Source: Terriglobales bacterium (lineage in GTDB: Bacteria; Acidobacteriota; Terriglobia; Terriglobales; Acidobacteriaceae). From it: a stretch of DNA of 64,000 bases. Within the stretch, counting starts at the first letter, position 1, and each line of letters begins with the position of its first letter. The position numbers and the translations under genes were made by a program. The stretch is from contig JAOAPE010000001.1 in assembly GCA_025462725.1 (NCBI GenBank), forward strand, positions 186,001 to 250,000. Direction: 5' to 3'. Shown one piece after another: positions 44,217 through 52,812 of this stretch. The notes below the pieces were generated by a model that was not told the origin of the DNA, made no database searches, and was given only the letters and a program-made list of their open reading frames with translations.

Positions 44217-44693
44217 ATGCCCATGCCGCCCAAATCCGCTTACCGCTCCGGAGAGCTTGCCCACATAGCCGGAGTGAGCCCAGACACTCTCCGATATTAC
44301 GAACGCAAAGGCATTCTTCCGCTCCCTCAGCGCACGCAATCCGGATACCGCATCTACCCAGCAAAGGCCATCGACCGCGTGTCGCTCATCCGCAGCGCTC
44401 TCTCCATCGGGTTTTCGATTCACGAGCTCTCTCGCATCCTCAAACAACGCGATGCCGGCAATCCGCCTTGTCATCAGGTTCATCAACTCGCTAAAGAAAA
44501 ACTATCGCAAGTGGAATCGCAACTGCGTGAGATCAAGTCCCTCCGCCGTAATCTCCAAAAGCTCGTCCGCGCATGGGACGCAAAACTCGCCAACACTCCC
44601 GCCGGAGAACCCGCTCTATTGCTCGCATCTCTCAAGCCACTGTCGCGCAACAGCATGGGCCGACGACTCCGACCCAAGGCTTTGTCCTCCTGA
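44217..44693 (+). CDS. MerR-family transcriptional regulator
   Basis: The 158-residue protein has the MerR DNA-binding start YRSGELAHIAGVSPDTLRYYERKGIL and wing SGYRIYPAKAIDRVSLIRSALSIGFSI, then a dimerisation coiled coil (VESQLREIKSLRRNLQKLV). The effector region has one Cys (NPPCHQVHQLAKEK), so a metal or redox signal is possible but not shown. The next gene encodes a His-rich exported protein and could be a target. The last codons TTG TCC TCC TGA match repeat element A, as in the deacetylase gene. ATG 44217 or 44223 may be used. Confidence 0.88.
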   Translation: MPMPPKSAYRSGELAHIAGVSPDTLRYYERKGILPLPQRTQSGYRIYPAKAIDRVSLIRSALSIGFSIHELSRILKQRDAGNPPCHQVHQLAKEKLSQVESQLREIKSLRRNLQKLVRAWDAKLANTPAGEPALLLASLKPLSRNSMGRRLRPKALSS

Positions 44694-44813
44694 GCGCCAG
44701 CAGAACTAGGCTCATCATCGGTAGCCTCCCAACCAGCAGTTACTGAATGCTGCTTTTCCCCTTGACCCTGTAACCGGTTCCACCCTTCACACTGCTTCTC
44801 GAAGGAGTCTCAC

Positions 44814-45347
44814 ATGCAAACCAAACTGTTCCTCATCGCACTCGCCCTCACCTGCGCCACCGCTGTCGCCCAATCCAAACCCGCAGATAAGAAGTCAGAC
44901 ATGGCGGATTGCCCCACGCACGCCGAACACACTGCCAGATCCGCAGATCACTACTCGGGTGTCGATTCCCGTGGAGACAAGGCTATGGGCTTCTCGCACA
45001 CTGCCACCACACATCACTTTCGTGTTCTGGAAAAGGGTGGGGCCATCGAAGCCGTGGTGAATGATCCCAATGACTCTGCAAACCTCACCGCCATTCGCGG
45101 ACACATGCAACACATTGCCAAAATGTTCGCTGCCGGAAACTTCGATACGCCTATGTTCATCCACGGCCGCGTGCCGCCTGGCGTTCCCACAATGAAGAAG
45201 CTCGGCTCGCAGATCGACTACAGTTACGAGGAAACAGAAAAGGGCGCTCGCATCCGCATTACTACTGCGAACGCAACCGCCCTAAAAAGCATCCATGAGT
45301 TTCTTCGCTTCCAAATCAGCGACCACCGCACCGCCGACAAGCCATGA
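44814..45347 (+). CDS. His-rich secreted protein, unknown
   Basis: The 177-residue protein has a signal peptide (LFLIALALTCATAVAQ). Its mature part begins DCPTHAEHTARSADHYS and has the conserved-looking block MGFSHTATTHHFRVLEKGGAIEA and RGHMQHIAKMFAAGNFDTPMFIH, rich in His and Met. This suggests metal binding. Similar proteins are, I believe, sometimes mislabelled as aspartate carbamoyltransferase; nothing here supports that activity. A GAAGGAG ribosome site lies 7 nt before the ATG. It is 120 nt behind the MerR-type regulator on the same strand. Confidence 0.6.
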   Translation: MQTKLFLIALALTCATAVAQSKPADKKSDMADCPTHAEHTARSADHYSGVDSRGDKAMGFSHTATTHHFRVLEKGGAIEAVVNDPNDSANLTAIRGHMQHIAKMFAAGNFDTPMFIHGRVPPGVPTMKKLGSQIDYSYEETEKGARIRITTANATALKSIHEFLRFQISDHRTADKP

Positions 45348-45353
45348 ACAGAA

Positions 45354-45379
45354 AAGCCGTCATCCCAAGATGACGGCTT
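45354..45379. terminator. Bidirectional terminator hairpin
   Basis: An 11-bp stem (AAGCCGTCATC / GATGACGGCTT, loop CCAA) lies between convergent genes. TTTTCTGTT follows on the minus strand and CACGTTTT on the plus strand. Confidence 0.85.
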
Positions 45380-45410
45380 CACGTTTTGCGAACTGCGCAC
45401 CACCTACGAA

Positions 45411-46211
45411 TCAAGTACGAGGCAACTTGAAATCCATTCCCCGACCGTTGTTCTCTTTTATCGTTTCCGGCACATTCAGGTCCGACAGCTGATATCTGTG
45501 AATGCGACCGTCGGTCAGGTCAATAAGTTCCTTGCCCATGATCACGTAATTTTGGATCTCTATGCGCTTCCCGTCCAGAAACACGATCACTGATGTCGGA
45601 CCATTGTCCTGAGGTTCCACAGCCTGCACAGGAGCGCCAGGTTGCACCGCCGACGCCGCTGGCTTTCCTAACGACGCGCGCTCATCCGGCGTCGCGTTGT
45701 GCACGCCCCGATTATCGATGACAATGATCTGGGGGCTCTGCTGCATCGGTTGCTGTTGCATGCTCGCCTGCAGCGCATCCAACTGCTGCTGTTGCGTATT
45801 CAACTGTTGCTGCTGTTGTGCATTCAACTGCTGCGCCTGCTCGTCAGTGTAAGAAGACGTGTCCATCGAATCATCGTAGTACCCATACGGATACGAATAG
45901 ATCGGGACTGCTATCGGAAAATTCTGATTAAACCTGCCGTGACCTCGTCTGTCACCCTGCTGCTGCGAAAACCTACGTCCTCGGCCAGTCCTATCGCCCG
46001 CGCCAATATTCGGGCCAAATCCCCTCGGCCCCGGCGACAGCACGCTCGCCGGCACTCCCGGCGGATTATTAAAACCATGTCCCGGTGCAAGGGACGTCAC
46101 CGAAGCCGGGACTCCGTGCGCTTGTCCAAACAATGCGGTGGCAGCGAACAAGAATCCAGTCGCCACAATGACGCCACGCCACTTTCCAGTATTTTTATTT
46201 TTTTGCTTCAT
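45411..46211 (-). CDS. Gln/Gly-rich secreted protein with conserved C-terminal domain
   Basis: The 266-residue protein has a signal peptide (GVIVATGFLFAATALFGQA), two copies of a GVPASV..PG-type motif (GVPASVTSLAPG and GVPASVLSPGPRG), a basic Arg/Gly region, and a Gln-rich coil (LNAQQQQQLNTQQQQLDAL). The last 60 residues (TSVIVFLDGKRIEIQNYVIM onward) resemble the C-terminus of the protein at 1486-2304, with a shared order of strand, GKxxxIxNY, hydrophobic strand, then LPRT/LPGM end. GGTGG 6 nt before ATG 46211 supports this start. Function unknown, envelope likely. Confidence 0.65.
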   Translation of the reverse strand: MKQKNKNTGKWRGVIVATGFLFAATALFGQAHGVPASVTSLAPGHGFNNPPGVPASVLSPGPRGFGPNIGAGDRTGRGRRFSQQQGDRRGHGRFNQNFPIAVPIYSYPYGYYDDSMDTSSYTDEQAQQLNAQQQQQLNTQQQQLDALQASMQQQPMQQSPQIIVIDNRGVHNATPDERASLGKPAASAVQPGAPVQAVEPQDNGPTSVIVFLDGKRIEIQNYVIMGKELIDLTDGRIHRYQLSDLNVPETIKENNGRGMDFKLPRT

Positions 46212-46357
46212 AACCACCTACTTCGTAACGCTTTTCGGGAGGAATTTCTACCTCTGCGCTACTTGTATTTTGATGATGCGACATCCCCAACGAATTCTTT
46301 ATTTTCTAAAACACTCGATTGACAAATATGTTCCCTGCAGCGACAACCGCCCTCAGC

Positions 46358-46382
46358 TGCGCGCCTCTGTGCTCTCTTAAAC
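46358..46382. repeat. Short nonamer remnant (GCGCCTCTGTGCTCTCTTA)
   Basis: A CCTCTGTG unit touches the stop codon of the lipid kinase gene (46377-46379). Confidence 0.6.
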
Positions 46383-47324
46383 AGTCTTCATCAACAACCT
46401 GAATGCCCGCGGCACCGCACTTATCTTCACTGGCAGCCCTCCTAGGAACTCGCCATCCGCCTGCGCATAAACCACACTCTCCGGATTCGCTGCCGTGCAC
46501 GTGATCTCCCGCGCATTCACTAACTCGATTCCCGGAACCGGCCCGCTCTGTCCTGCCAATATTTTCGCAAAGTACGCCGAGTGCATCGCACGATTCTTCG
46601 TGTTCGTCAGCACCAGGCGCAATGCATCGGATTCCAGCGTCGCTCCTCGCGCGAACTTTCCCATCAGCCCCGGAAACTTTGTTATCCGCACCGCCGCCAC
46701 TGCGAACGTGGAGATCCTTTTGCGCTCTCCACTCTCCGCGTCCACGTACTCCGCGTCTAGCGACTGATAAGGATGAAAGAACGCCAACCGGAACATCTCC
46801 ATGTTGTAGGCCAGCACGCCAAATCTCTTCTTCGCTTCCGCCGACACGCGATAGATCATCTGCGCATCTGCTCCCACTCCCGCCATCACCGTGAAATATC
46901 GGTGCTGTTCGCTGCCATCTTTCTTGCAACGGAAATCCACCCGCCCTGCCGCGATTCGCTTGGCCGCAAACTTCAACTGTGCTCGAATCGCCGCCGCCGG
47001 ATCATTCGGGATTCCCAGATCATGCGCCAGAACATTCCCGGTGCCGAGCGGCACGATTCCCAACGGAACCTCGCCCCCGGAATCAACCATCCCTTGGAGC
47101 ACGTCATTCATCGTGCCATCGCCGCCACATGCGAACACCACATCGTGTCCCGCAGCGATTGCTTCTCGCGCCTGCACCCCGCCCGATCCCGCACGCTCCG
47201 TCGCGATCAGTGACACCTCTACACCCGCATTGCGCAACTCCGCCGCTGCCGCCTCCACCTTCAGCAGACGCTTGTCATGATTTCTTCCCGACAGCGGGTT
47301 GTAAATGAGCGCAGCTTTTCGCAT
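46377..47324 (-). CDS. Diacylglycerol/lipid kinase family protein (YegS-like)
   Basis: The 315-residue cytoplasmic enzyme would phosphorylate a lipid such as diacylglycerol. It has the nucleotide-binding motif FACGGDGTMNDVLQGMVDSG, VPLGTGNVLAHDLGIPND and the C-terminal lid region (YAQADGEFLGGLPVKISAVP). The N-terminus RKAALIYNPLSGRN is typical. Start ATG at 47324 is set by that motif. There is no Shine-Dalgarno; repeat element E ends 13 nt before the ATG, as in the gyrA leader. The stop codon touches a nonamer repeat. Confidence 0.9.
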   Translation of the reverse strand: MRKAALIYNPLSGRNHDKRLLKVEAAAAELRNAGVEVSLIATERAGSGGVQAREAIAAGHDVVFACGGDGTMNDVLQGMVDSGGEVPLGIVPLGTGNVLAHDLGIPNDPAAAIRAQLKFAAKRIAAGRVDFRCKKDGSEQHRYFTVMAGVGADAQMIYRVSAEAKKRFGVLAYNMEMFRLAFFHPYQSLDAEYVDAESGERKRISTFAVAAVRITKFPGLMGKFARGATLESDALRLVLTNTKNRAMHSAYFAKILAGQSGPVPGIELVNAREITCTAANPESVVYAQADGEFLGGLPVKISAVPRAFRLLMKTV

Positions 47325-47336
47325 TTGGTTTGTCTT

Positions 47337-47525
47337 ACATCCCGGATGCAGCGAGGGAGCCCTACTGCTCTGCACGACTAAGCAGGAACCACTCTTATGA
47401 GCGGCAATGCCCTTCCGTGTCATTCCGTGTTCTGCGTGAAAGCCGTGGCAAGGCCTCGGCTCCGAACGCCCGATCCGTCTTTGATCTTTTTTGATCCGCG
47501 GTTAGCTTTTCGCCTTTGACTTTGC
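47337..47525. repeat. Element E, TCCGTGNNN nonamers, and CCGCGGTTAGC element
   Basis: Element E at 47337-47374 is followed by TCATTCCGTGTTCTGCGTG and GCCGTGGCAAGGCC nonamers (47405-47453), then GATCCGCGGTTAGCTTTTCG (47490-47510). The whole gap between the two minus-strand genes is repeat-derived. Confidence 0.75.
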
Positions 47526-47527
47526 TT

Positions 47528-48163
47528 TCACTTCGCCGCCGCCTTAGCTGCCGCAACCGCATTTCTCTTTTCTCTGATTCTCTGGAGAGCAATCGCCCCG
47601 AATGCGCCGAACGCGCTGTAGTCCGGACTGAAATATGCAAGCACCAATGCCGATCCAAATGCCACAGGCATCGCTTGGATCCGCTTGCCGAAAAATTCCA
47701 TACTGGCTGCTTCTGCGGAATCTTTTGTTAACAGGTCTTTCCTTTTAGCGTAGATCCAATGCAGGTTCAGGAACACTCCCAACGCCAGTGCGTTCCCGAA
47801 GTAAAACATCTGTCCAATGGACGTACCAATAAAGTGCCCCATCATCCCCGTCGAGAACGGCAACAATGACACGAACATCAAAAACAACAAGTTGATCGCC
47901 GTCAGCTTACGATCGATGCGATGGATCCAATGAAAGCTCAATTGGTGCATGAACCAGAACGCACCAGAGATTGCGAACGTGACAGCGAAGCTCAGGAACA
48001 TTGGCCCTTCATGGCGAATCGCCAGCCATATTTCGTTCACTGGGGCCTTGCGCGGCAGGTCTGGAACCTTCAGCTCCAATACCAGCAGCGTCATCACGAT
48101 CGCAAACACACCATCGCTAAGCGCCTCGATTCGCGCCTTGCTGATTGATATCCGATTCAACAT
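47528..48163 (-). CDS. TMEM175-like (DUF1211) potassium channel-type membrane protein
   Basis: The 211-residue protein has about six transmembrane helices and the signature RIEALSDGVFAIVMTLLVLELKVP, matching the RxxxFSDxVFAI motif of bacterial TMEM175 channels (here L replaces F). These form tetrameric K+ leak channels. FMHQLSFHWIHRIDRKLTAINLLFLMFVSLLPF is the second conserved part. The C-terminus is Ala/Lys-rich. I take ATG at 48163; a longer frame from 48199 begins with an unlikely start. Confidence 0.88.
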   Translation of the reverse strand: MLNRISISKARIEALSDGVFAIVMTLLVLELKVPDLPRKAPVNEIWLAIRHEGPMFLSFAVTFAISGAFWFMHQLSFHWIHRIDRKLTAINLLFLMFVSLLPFSTGMMGHFIGTSIGQMFYFGNALALGVFLNLHWIYAKRKDLLTKDSAEAASMEFFGKRIQAMPVAFGSALVLAYFSPDYSAFGAFGAIALQRIREKRNAVAAAKAAAK

Positions 48164-48254
48164 GCCTGTCACTATCGCAAGAAGCGGCTGCGATGGCAAT
48201 GCCTTTTGAACAGTGTGGCAGGCAATTAAGACGACGACACCCGCCTGTGACTTT

Positions 48255-48286
48255 CGAGAAACCAGAAACGAGAAACTAGAAACCGG
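48255..48286. repeat. Heptamer array, GAAACTN type (family C)
   Basis: GAGAAACCAGAAACGAGAAA then CTAGAAACC; period 7. It lies between the divergent channel and PilZ genes. Confidence 0.85.
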
Positions 48287-48364
48287 TCTTAGTTACTTTA
48301 GTGCTTTGACCTTCTCTTCCGCCCGCGATACTTTGTTCCCGACACAGAGGAGTTCCAGCGAGCA

Positions 48365-48757
48365 ATGAGTACTTTGAAGTCGAACGTCGCACCGAAAACG
48401 GCTATCACCATTCCGGTACCCGCGAACGGCACCACCCGTCGCTGGGAACGATTCAAGATCGAAGTTCGCTTTAAGGCCGTGCTCACTAAGTTAGGAAAGG
48501 CCACCGTCCTCTACGGACAAGGCACCGACGTGAGTGAAGGTGGAATGGCGGCCTACATTCCTACGGAACTTTCCATCGGCGACTCCGTCGAGTTGGAACT
48601 CGCATTGCCGTACCTCACCGGACAGCAGCCTCTTCGGATCAACGCCTGCGTTCGCAACCGCAACGGATTCCGCTATGGACTCGAATACATGAACCTGAAA
48701 TTTTCTGATCGCGAAATGCTGCTCAAGTGTCTGCGCGCTTTGTCACTCACTCAATAA
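48365..48757 (+). CDS. PilZ-domain protein
   Basis: The 130-residue protein is a single PilZ domain. The c-di-GMP contact motif RxxxR appears as RRWERFKIEVRFKA, and D/NxSxxG as DVSEGGMAAYIP. It ends RYGLEYMNLKFSDREMLLKCLRAL. PilZ proteins change shape on c-di-GMP binding and pass the signal to motility or polysaccharide systems; the partner is unknown. GAGGAG is about 16 nt upstream of the ATG. It is followed 41 nt later by the DUF2905 gene. Confidence 0.88.
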   Translation: MSTLKSNVAPKTAITIPVPANGTTRRWERFKIEVRFKAVLTKLGKATVLYGQGTDVSEGGMAAYIPTELSIGDSVELELALPYLTGQQPLRINACVRNRNGFRYGLEYMNLKFSDREMLLKCLRALSLTQ

Positions 48758-48798
48758 TCGTCCTGGTGGGATTCCGCATCCAAGTAAGCTGAGCAGCC

Positions 48799-49017
48799 AT
48801 GCCCAGCTTCGGAAAAATCCTCATCGGCCTCGGACTACTGATCACTGCAGTCGGATTGGTCGGTCTCTTCCTTGAGAGATCGAACATACCCATGGGAACC
48901 CTCCCAGGCGACATCGTTTACAAATCCAAGGACGTCAACGTTTATCTCCCGCTCACCACTTGCATTGTCATCAGCATCGTGATCTCCGTCGTCTTCTGGA
49001 TCCTCAACCGTCGCTAG
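48799..49017 (+). CDS. DUF2905 small membrane protein
   Basis: The 72-residue protein has two transmembrane helices (ILIGLGLLITAVGLVGLFLE and LPLTTCIVISIVISVVFWIL) joined by the conserved loop IPMGTLPGDIVYKSKDVNVY. This matches DUF2905 over its full length. Role unknown. It converges with the HAF lipoprotein gene, only two bases apart. Confidence 0.92.
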   Translation: MPSFGKILIGLGLLITAVGLVGLFLERSNIPMGTLPGDIVYKSKDVNVYLPLTTCIVISIVISVVFWILNRR

Positions 49018-49019
49018 GC

Positions 49020-50189
49020 TTACTTCACAGGTGTCAGCAGGAATGCTCGACTCTCGCCATTGTGTACCCCGATTCCCGCAATCTGACCATTGTCATTCAC
49101 AGCATTGGCGCCCATCAGCACCCAGCCGGAATTGGCAGGGATCATCTTATTCAGGTCATGGATTACACCTTCGCTCTCGCTTACAACTATTGCGAAGCCA
49201 AAATCTGGGTTGTCTGCACTGCCTGCTGCTCCCACAATCACTCCATTGTTGTTGATTGCTTGCGCAAAGGCACTTCTGCCCGGAGTTAACGTTCCCAAGT
49301 CACGCATGCTTCCGTTCACGAACAATATCGCGTGCGCCTCCCCATTTGTTGGGAATGAAGAACCCACTATGTGTCCTTGATCATTGATTGCTAAGGCGGT
49401 GCTGGTACCTCCCAGACTGCCAAGGTCCTGCATCTTCCCATTGGTGAAGAGGAATGCGTGACTATCGGTAGCCCCCGGGGTGCGGTCTGCATTACCCACG
49501 ATCGCGCCTGAATTATTGATTCCCAGTGCCCGGCTTGAGTCTCCGCCTAGCGTACCCAGGTCTTGCATCTTGCCGTCGCTGAACAAGAAGGCATGCTCGA
49601 AAGGAGGATTGGTGGTTGCAGCGAAAGAAGCTCCCACGATTGATCCCGAATCGTTTATTGCTGACGCGTGCCCCTCTAACCCGCCCAAAGTACCTAAGTC
49701 CTGCACCTGGCCGTTGATAAAAAGCGCAGGATGGATATTGCCGTCAGCTCGTTGCGCTTCGCCTACGATCTGTCCCGAATTATTGATGTCACTGGCAATG
49801 GATCCATCTCCACCTAGTGTCCCCAGGTCCTGAACCCCTCCATTACTAAACAGGACTGCATGGTGGATCGGAGTGTGCGGGTCGACGCTTTGTCCTACAG
49901 CTTGGCCAACTTTGTTGATCCCAAGCGCCGTACTCTGCACAAATCCCGACAGAATTCCCAAATCCTGCACCATGTAGCTCATCGGTAAAGCCGGTGAAGG
50001 GGTGGGACTTGGCGTGGGTATTGGAGTTGGCGTGGGAGTGGGAGTCGGCGCAGGCGCTGGATTGCCCACCACCGTTGGAGTCGGTTGATTCGGTGTGGTT
50101 GCTGGGGTACTGTTTCCTCCGCCGCATCCGGCCACGGCGAGGATTCCCAGTAAAGAGCTGCATATCCAAAGACGGGTTTCCGATTGCAT
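49020..50189 (-). CDS. HAF-repeat lipoprotein
   Basis: The 389-residue protein has a lipoprotein signal with lipobox LAVAGC (CGGGNSTPA), a Thr/Pro linker (PTPTPTPTPIPTPSPTPSP) and about seven HAF-type repeats of about 45 residues, each with VQDLGTLGG or MQDLGTLGG and a GINNSGxIVG or AINDQGHIVG motif. HAF repeats probably form a beta-propeller outside the cell; no function is known. GGGAG before ATG 50189 fixes the start. The DNA is locally repetitive because of the protein repeats. Confidence 0.88.
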   Translation of the reverse strand: MQSETRLWICSSLLGILAVAGCGGGNSTPATTPNQPTPTVVGNPAPAPTPTPTPTPIPTPSPTPSPALPMSYMVQDLGILSGFVQSTALGINKVGQAVGQSVDPHTPIHHAVLFSNGGVQDLGTLGGDGSIASDINNSGQIVGEAQRADGNIHPALFINGQVQDLGTLGGLEGHASAINDSGSIVGASFAATTNPPFEHAFLFSDGKMQDLGTLGGDSSRALGINNSGAIVGNADRTPGATDSHAFLFTNGKMQDLGSLGGTSTALAINDQGHIVGSSFPTNGEAHAILFVNGSMRDLGTLTPGRSAFAQAINNNGVIVGAAGSADNPDFGFAIVVSESEGVIHDLNKMIPANSGWVLMGANAVNDNGQIAGIGVHNGESRAFLLTPVK

Positions 50190-50321
50190 ATTCACTCCCA
50201 GATTCAGTTTGGGTTTCTGCAAAGTTCGATGGTTGCTACTTCGCCCAATGTTGTTCCCCAACCCTCCTGAATCCAGAGTTGATCCGCGCCCTTCCTCGTC
50301 AAAACTTGTAAACTACTCGCG

Positions 50322-51710
50322 ATGTCAGGCGACCCCCAACTCGGCCTCTTCTTTCAGGCTCCCGCGCGCCGTGTCTGGACAGTCCGCGACCTCGTCAGCA
50401 CCGTTCGCACAGCAGTCGAACGTGAATACACTGACGTTTACGTCGAGGGCGAAATCTCCAACTACCGCCCCGCAGAATCCGGACATCTCTACTTCACACT
50501 CAAAGATGGCGACTCGCAACTCCGCATTGTGATGTTCCGCACTCAGGCCCGCCTTCTCCGCTTCAAGCCCGCCAACGGAATGCAGATCATCGCCCGTGGA
50601 CGCATCACTATCTACGAAGCCCGCGGCGAACTCCAACTCTCCGCCGAATATTTGGAACCCAAAGGCGCAGGCGCGCTGCAAGTCGCGTTTGAGCAATTGA
50701 AAGCCAAACTCGCCGAAGAAGGACTCTTCGACTCCGCCCGCAAACGCCCTATGCCGGCCATGCCCCGCAGCATCGGCATCGTCACCTCGCCACGCGGCGC
50801 CGCCGTGCAGGACATGCTCAACATTCTCAAACGCCGGCACGAAGGCGTGCACGTCCTTATCTTTCCCGCGCAGGTTCAAGGAGAAGGCGCTGCGCTGGAA
50901 GTCAGTGCCGGTATCCGCTACTTCAATTCACCGGGTGCGAAAAAACTTGGTGCCGTGGACATCATCATCATCGCCCGTGGCGGCGGCTCCGTCGAAGATC
51001 TCTGGGCCTTTAACAACGAAGGACTAGCACGCACGATCGCCGCTTCTGACATTCCCGTCATCTCCGCCGTCGGACACGAAACCGATTTCACCATCGCCGA
51101 CTTCGTCGCTGATCTCCGCGCACCCACTCCATCCGCAGCCGCCGAACTCGTTATCGAATCGAAACACCAGATCACCGAGCGTGTAGCCGCACTTCAGCAG
51201 CGGCTCGCGCGCGCCGCGCGATACCGCTTGCTCATGGCGCGCAGCAAATTTTCCGATCTCAGTAAGCACGCTTCATTCGCGCGCATCACCGATCTTCTCA
51301 ATCGCAGGCAGCAGCGCATAGACGAACTTGTTTACCGTCTCGCCGGTGCCGAGGCCAATGCGCTCCGCCGATTGCGCTCCCGCGTCGATCTCGCGCAGAC
51401 TCGCATCCGCGCTCATGATCTGCGCCGAGTGCTGGCTGGCTTCCGTCACCAGATTGATTCCACCACCGGACGTCTCTCTTCCGCCGTCCACCAGCACTTG
51501 CAACAAAAACTAGCGCGCGTAGATCAAGCCACCGCACGTCTTAATGCACTCTCGCCTCTAAGCATCCTCGACCGCGGATACGCACTGGTCTTCGATGCCG
51601 CCGGCAATCTCATCAAGGACGCCACTCAACTGCAGCCGGAGGATACGATCTCCGCTCGCCTCTCCCGCGGCACCTTCACTGCCAGCATCAAGTCCACACA
51701 AAAGGCATAG
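50322..51710 (+). CDS. xseA: Exodeoxyribonuclease VII large subunit
   Basis: XseA is the catalytic subunit of ExoVII, which degrades single-stranded DNA. The 462-residue product has the N-terminal OB fold (YTDVYVEGEISNYRPAESGHLYFTLKD), catalytic domain GIVTSPRGAAVQDMLNILKRRH, IIARGGGSVEDLWAFNNEGLARTIAASDIPVISAVGHETDFTIADFVADLRAPTPSAAAEL, a long coiled coil, and the C-terminal LSPLSILDRGYALV. The small subunit gene xseB, commonly next, is not found; a repeat and fabG-type gene follow. Confidence 0.96.
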   Translation: MSGDPQLGLFFQAPARRVWTVRDLVSTVRTAVEREYTDVYVEGEISNYRPAESGHLYFTLKDGDSQLRIVMFRTQARLLRFKPANGMQIIARGRITIYEARGELQLSAEYLEPKGAGALQVAFEQLKAKLAEEGLFDSARKRPMPAMPRSIGIVTSPRGAAVQDMLNILKRRHEGVHVLIFPAQVQGEGAALEVSAGIRYFNSPGAKKLGAVDIIIIARGGGSVEDLWAFNNEGLARTIAASDIPVISAVGHETDFTIADFVADLRAPTPSAAAELVIESKHQITERVAALQQRLARAARYRLLMARSKFSDLSKHASFARITDLLNRRQQRIDELVYRLAGAEANALRRLRSRVDLAQTRIRAHDLRRVLAGFRHQIDSTTGRLSSAVHQHLQQKLARVDQATARLNALSPLSILDRGYALVFDAAGNLIKDATQLQPEDTISARLSRGTFTASIKSTQKA

Positions 51711-51720
51711 TCACGGAACT

Positions 51721-51828
51721 GTGGCACAGCCGTCCTCCGGCTGTCTGATTCCTGGCGTTCTCCGTATTCCGCCTGTTCTTTCGTTCTTCCTTTGCGTGCC
51801 TCTGCGTCCTTTGCGGTTAATGCTTTTG
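51721..51828. repeat. Element D hairpin and CCTTTGCGN nonamers
   Basis: GTGGCACAGCCGTCCTCCGG then CTGTCTG (51721-51747) is an element D copy. CCTTTGCGTGCCTCTGCGTC and CTTTGCGGTTAATG follow (51788-51822). Confidence 0.75.
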
Positions 51829-51864
51829 GCCTTCGAACCACCACCAACGCTTTATAATTCCCGA

Positions 51865-52614
51865 ATGCCTGCATCTCTCGATTCCCACGTCGCCTTCGTT
51901 ACCGGAGCATCACAAGGTATCGGACGCGCCTGCGCGCTCGTTCTCGCGCAATCCGGCGCCGCCGTTGCGTGCGCCGCGCGCAATGAAGAAAAGCTTGCGC
52001 AGGTTGTTTCCGAGATCACATCAGCTGGTGGCAAAGCCGCTGCTTTCAAGATGGACGTGGCCAATGAAGAAGAAGTTAAGACCGCAACCAAGGCCGCGCT
52101 CGCTCATTTCGGCAAGATCGACATCCTCGTCAATAACGCCGGCATCACCAAGGACACGCTCGTCATGCGCATGAAACGCGCCGACTGGGATTCCGTTATC
52201 GACACCAACCTCACCGGTCCGTATCTCTGCATCCAGCAAGTCATCGGCTCCATGCTCAAACAGCGCTGGGGGCGCATCATCAACATCTCCAGCATCTTCG
52301 GCCAGATGGGACAAGTCGGCCAAGCCAACTACGCCGCCTCCAAAGCCGGACTCATCGGACTCACCATGGCGATGGCACGCGAAGTCGCTTCGCGTAACAT
52401 CACCGTGAACGCCGTCGCACCCGGATGGATCGAGACCGCGATGACGCAAGATCTCAATCCCGAAATGCGCGAAGCCGTGATCAAAATGATCCCGCTCGGA
52501 CGCCCCGGCACCGACCTCGAGATCGCCAACGTCGTAAAGTTCCTCGCCTCAGACGACGCCAGCTACATCACTGGCCAAGTCCTCGGCGTAAATGGCGGAA
52601 TGTTGATGGGCTGA
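51865..52614 (+). CDS. fabG: 3-oxoacyl-[ACP] reductase-type short-chain dehydrogenase
   Basis: The 249-residue SDR enzyme most likely reduces 3-oxoacyl-ACP with NADPH in fatty acid synthesis. It shows the cofactor motif TGASQGIGRACALVL, NNAGITKD, the catalytic Ser in IINISSIFGQMGQVGQANYAASKAGL with Tyr and Lys (YAASK), and VAPGWIETAM, ending ITGQVLGVNGGMLMG. The NAGITKDxLxMRM region matches FabG well. Other fatty-acid genes are not adjacent, so a paralogous role is possible. The ATG at 51865 starts just before the beta1 strand; a longer frame runs back over xseA. Confidence 0.88.
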   Translation: MPASLDSHVAFVTGASQGIGRACALVLAQSGAAVACAARNEEKLAQVVSEITSAGGKAAAFKMDVANEEEVKTATKAALAHFGKIDILVNNAGITKDTLVMRMKRADWDSVIDTNLTGPYLCIQQVIGSMLKQRWGRIINISSIFGQMGQVGQANYAASKAGLIGLTMAMAREVASRNITVNAVAPGWIETAMTQDLNPEMREAVIKMIPLGRPGTDLEIANVVKFLASDDASYITGQVLGVNGGMLMG

Positions 52615-52618
52615 TTTT

Positions 52619-52685
52619 TACATCCCGAGTGAGCGCGGCACGCGCGACGAGGGAGCCCTACAACTCTGCAATCTGCTTGCATTCA
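52619..52685. repeat. Repeat element E with internal insertion
   Basis: ACATCCCGAG then TGAGCGCGGCACGCGCGACG then AGGGAGCCCTAC with the tail CTGCAATCTGCTTGCAT. The extra GAGCGCGGCACGCGCGA splits the usual core. Confidence 0.75.
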
Positions 52686-52721
52686 CGAATGCTCTCTCCG
52701 CCCCTCCGCGTCGAAACCATC

Positions 52722-52812
52722 TTGCGTTTCCGTGTAAATCCGTGCCCTCCGTGAAATCCGTGGCGAGCCCTTGTTTTTAAGAACCACGACCCACAAACTA
52801 CAAACTACGCCC
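52722..52812. repeat. TCCGTGNNN nonamers followed by CTACAAA heptamers
   Basis: TCCGTGTAAATCCGTGCCCT then CCGTGAAATCCGTGG (52729-52765), then CCACGACCCACAAACTACAA and ACTACG (52784-52809) directly before the GNAT start codon. Confidence 0.8.

Noticed and set aside
49020-50189. DNA repeats as an independent element
   Set aside because: The repetition follows codons of the HAF protein repeats and needs no separate explanation.
51865-52614. Alternative that this SDR is not FabG
   Set aside because: Kept as fabG because the NAGITKD and C-terminal motifs fit; a paralogous role is noted in the entry.
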